From the NCBI GenBank assembly GCA_026394075.1, contig JAPKYX010000277.1, positions 1-35,399 of the forward strand: a DNA stretch of 35,399 nt, written 5' to 3'. Shown piece by piece: positions 34,559 through 35,399 of this stretch. The translations under genes and the position numbers were made by a program. The notes under the pieces are model-generated. The model saw nothing but the letters and a program-made list of their open reading frames with translations, made no database searches and was not told where the DNA came from. Each line of letters opens with the position of its first letter. The first letter of the stretch is position 1. Origin of the DNA: Acidobacteriota bacterium (GTDB taxonomy: Bacteria; Acidobacteriota; Terriglobia; Bryobacterales; Bryobacteraceae).

Positions 34559-35399
34559 TTAATTTGCCGGTAACTCGATGGCGATCGCGGCCCCCCGGCC
34601 CGGGCGGCTGGAAACATCCATCCGTCCGCCTAGGAGCGCCACCCGGTCTCGCATTCCTGCAAGACCAAACGACTCTGCCTTGGCCATCGCCCCGGCCGGC
34701 TCAAAGCCCCGGCCATCATCCCTCACATTGAGCCTGATATACCCATCGGCTAAATTGAGCGAAACTGTTACGTTTTTTGCTTCAGCGTGGCGCGCGGCAT
34801 TGTTTAGGCACTCTTGGGCCAGCCGGTACACCACCAACTCCAACTTCTCTGGCAAGCGCGGCAGGTCGCTGACCTGCATCGACACCCGGGCCGGCTGCAC
34901 CCAACGCAAGCGGGAAGACAACTGCCGCACGGCCGGCGCCAGACCCAACTTGGTCAGCACTTCCGGGCTCAGCGCGCTCAAGATCCGGCGGATCTCGTTG
35001 ACGACGTGTTCGGTCATCTGGCGCGCGTCGCGGACGCGGTCCCGGTTGGGGCCTTCCAGCGCCTGCTCCAGCATCTCCAAGCTCAGCCGGATCACCAGCA
35101 GGGACTGCCCGGCCTCGTCATGCAGCTCCTGGCTGATACGGCGTCGTTCCCGTTCGGCGATCTCGGTCAGGGTTCCAGCCAACCGGCGCCCCTGCTCTTC
35201 CCTTCGGGCCTTTTCACCCGCCGCCAGACAGCGCTCCGCGGCAATCCGCAACACGGCCAGCTCGCGGGGCAGCCAAGGGTAAGGTTTGTCGAATCGCAGC
35301 TCAATCAGTCCCTCATGATTGGGCGGGACTGACCACGTGGTGACTTCGCCCGTTTCGCACTTCGGGCGCGATGAACTAACGGGTTGCGGATAACGGATC
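34559..35399 (-). CDS. Histidine kinase of the NarX/DegS type (5' truncated)
   Basis: About 280 residues are visible, and the frame is open to the window edge, so the N-terminus is missing. The visible N-terminal part (LIELRFDKPYPWLPRELAVL) looks like the end of a GAF sensor domain. A helix leads to the HisKA_3 dimerisation box ERERRRISQELHDEAGQSL with the phospho-acceptor His. The ATPase domain follows, with LAQECLNNAARHAEAKNV (N box), VRDDGRGFEP (G1 box) and GLAGMRDRVALLGG. There is no transmembrane helix in the visible part. It pairs with the downstream NarL-type regulator, 28 bp away. Confidence 0.9.
   Translation of the reverse strand, partial: IRYPQPVSSSRPKCETGEVTTWSVPPNHEGLIELRFDKPYPWLPRELAVLRIAAERCLAAGEKARREEQGRRLAGTLTEIAERERRRISQELHDEAGQSLLVIRLSLEMLEQALEGPNRDRVRDARQMTEHVVNEIRRILSALSPEVLTKLGLAPAVRQLSSRLRWVQPARVSMQVSDLPRLPEKLELVVYRLAQECLNNAARHAEAKNVTVSLNLADGYIRLNVRDDGRGFEPAGAMAKAESFGLAGMRDRVALLGGRMDVSSRPGRGAAIAIELPAN

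Overview
The window is G+C-rich bacterial chromosome, by eye a little over 60 %. The gene content points to the Acidobacteriota, most likely the Bryobacterales/Solibacteres group: paired DUF1592 and DUF1552 proteins, many Tat-exported Gfo/Idh/MocA oxidoreductases and TIM-barrel sugar isomerases, a DUF1080 protein, an HspR-type heat-shock locus and a secreted ankyrin protein. This is inference from family content; no rRNA, tRNA or CRISPR array was recognised. No stretch over 300 bp lacks a gene.

Layout. 1-2415: end of an unidentified protein, a DUF1080 secreted protein, a phosphotransferase and a cupin. 2424-7632: a tight three-gene minus-strand operon for exported proteins: a di-haem DUF1592-type protein, a Tat-exported DUF1552 protein and an ankyrin protein. 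7771-12182: chaperone locus (hspR, dnaJ, dnaK) interrupted by one opposite-strand gene. 12305-14246: solitary modA and a Tat-exported Gfo/Idh/MocA protein. 14277-15480: a small island with a ParDE-type toxin-antitoxin pair, a broken copy of the xerC 3' end and a DUF805 membrane protein. 15481-17674: xerC and trmFO, overlapping. 17733-20593: two-subunit molybdenum hydroxylase. 20717-25153: serine hydrolase, sialidase-like protein, second Gfo/Idh/MocA protein, TPR-like protein. 25160-27954: minus-strand cluster of a membrane protein, a split methylmalonyl-CoA mutase large subunit, DinB and a BLUF photoreceptor. 28155-29979: small hypothetical protein, GlcG/HbpS-like protein, FliA/WhiG-family sigma factor. 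30186-33755: SppA protease and two Tat-exported TIM-barrel proteins. 33865-35399: NarL-type response regulator and its histidine kinase, which runs off the window.

How the genes may work together. A large share of the proteins carry Sec or Tat signals. The DUF1080, Gfo/Idh/MocA and TIM-barrel families are those known from 3-keto-sugar (oxidative) glycoside cleavage, so the window may encode dispersed parts of an envelope sugar-processing route. ModA could feed molybdenum to the Mo hydroxylase nearby.

The most unusual regulatory pattern is a set of six genes, all for predicted exported proteins and all lacking a clear Shine-Dalgarno, with a -10-like TANNNT hexamer ending 6-7 nt before the start codon, suggesting leaderless transcripts. 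The other main points of interest are the xerC-tail duplication around the ParDE/DUF805 island, a palindrome over the parDE -35 box, and a cluster of inverted half-sites with a sigma54-like element upstream of the sigma factor.
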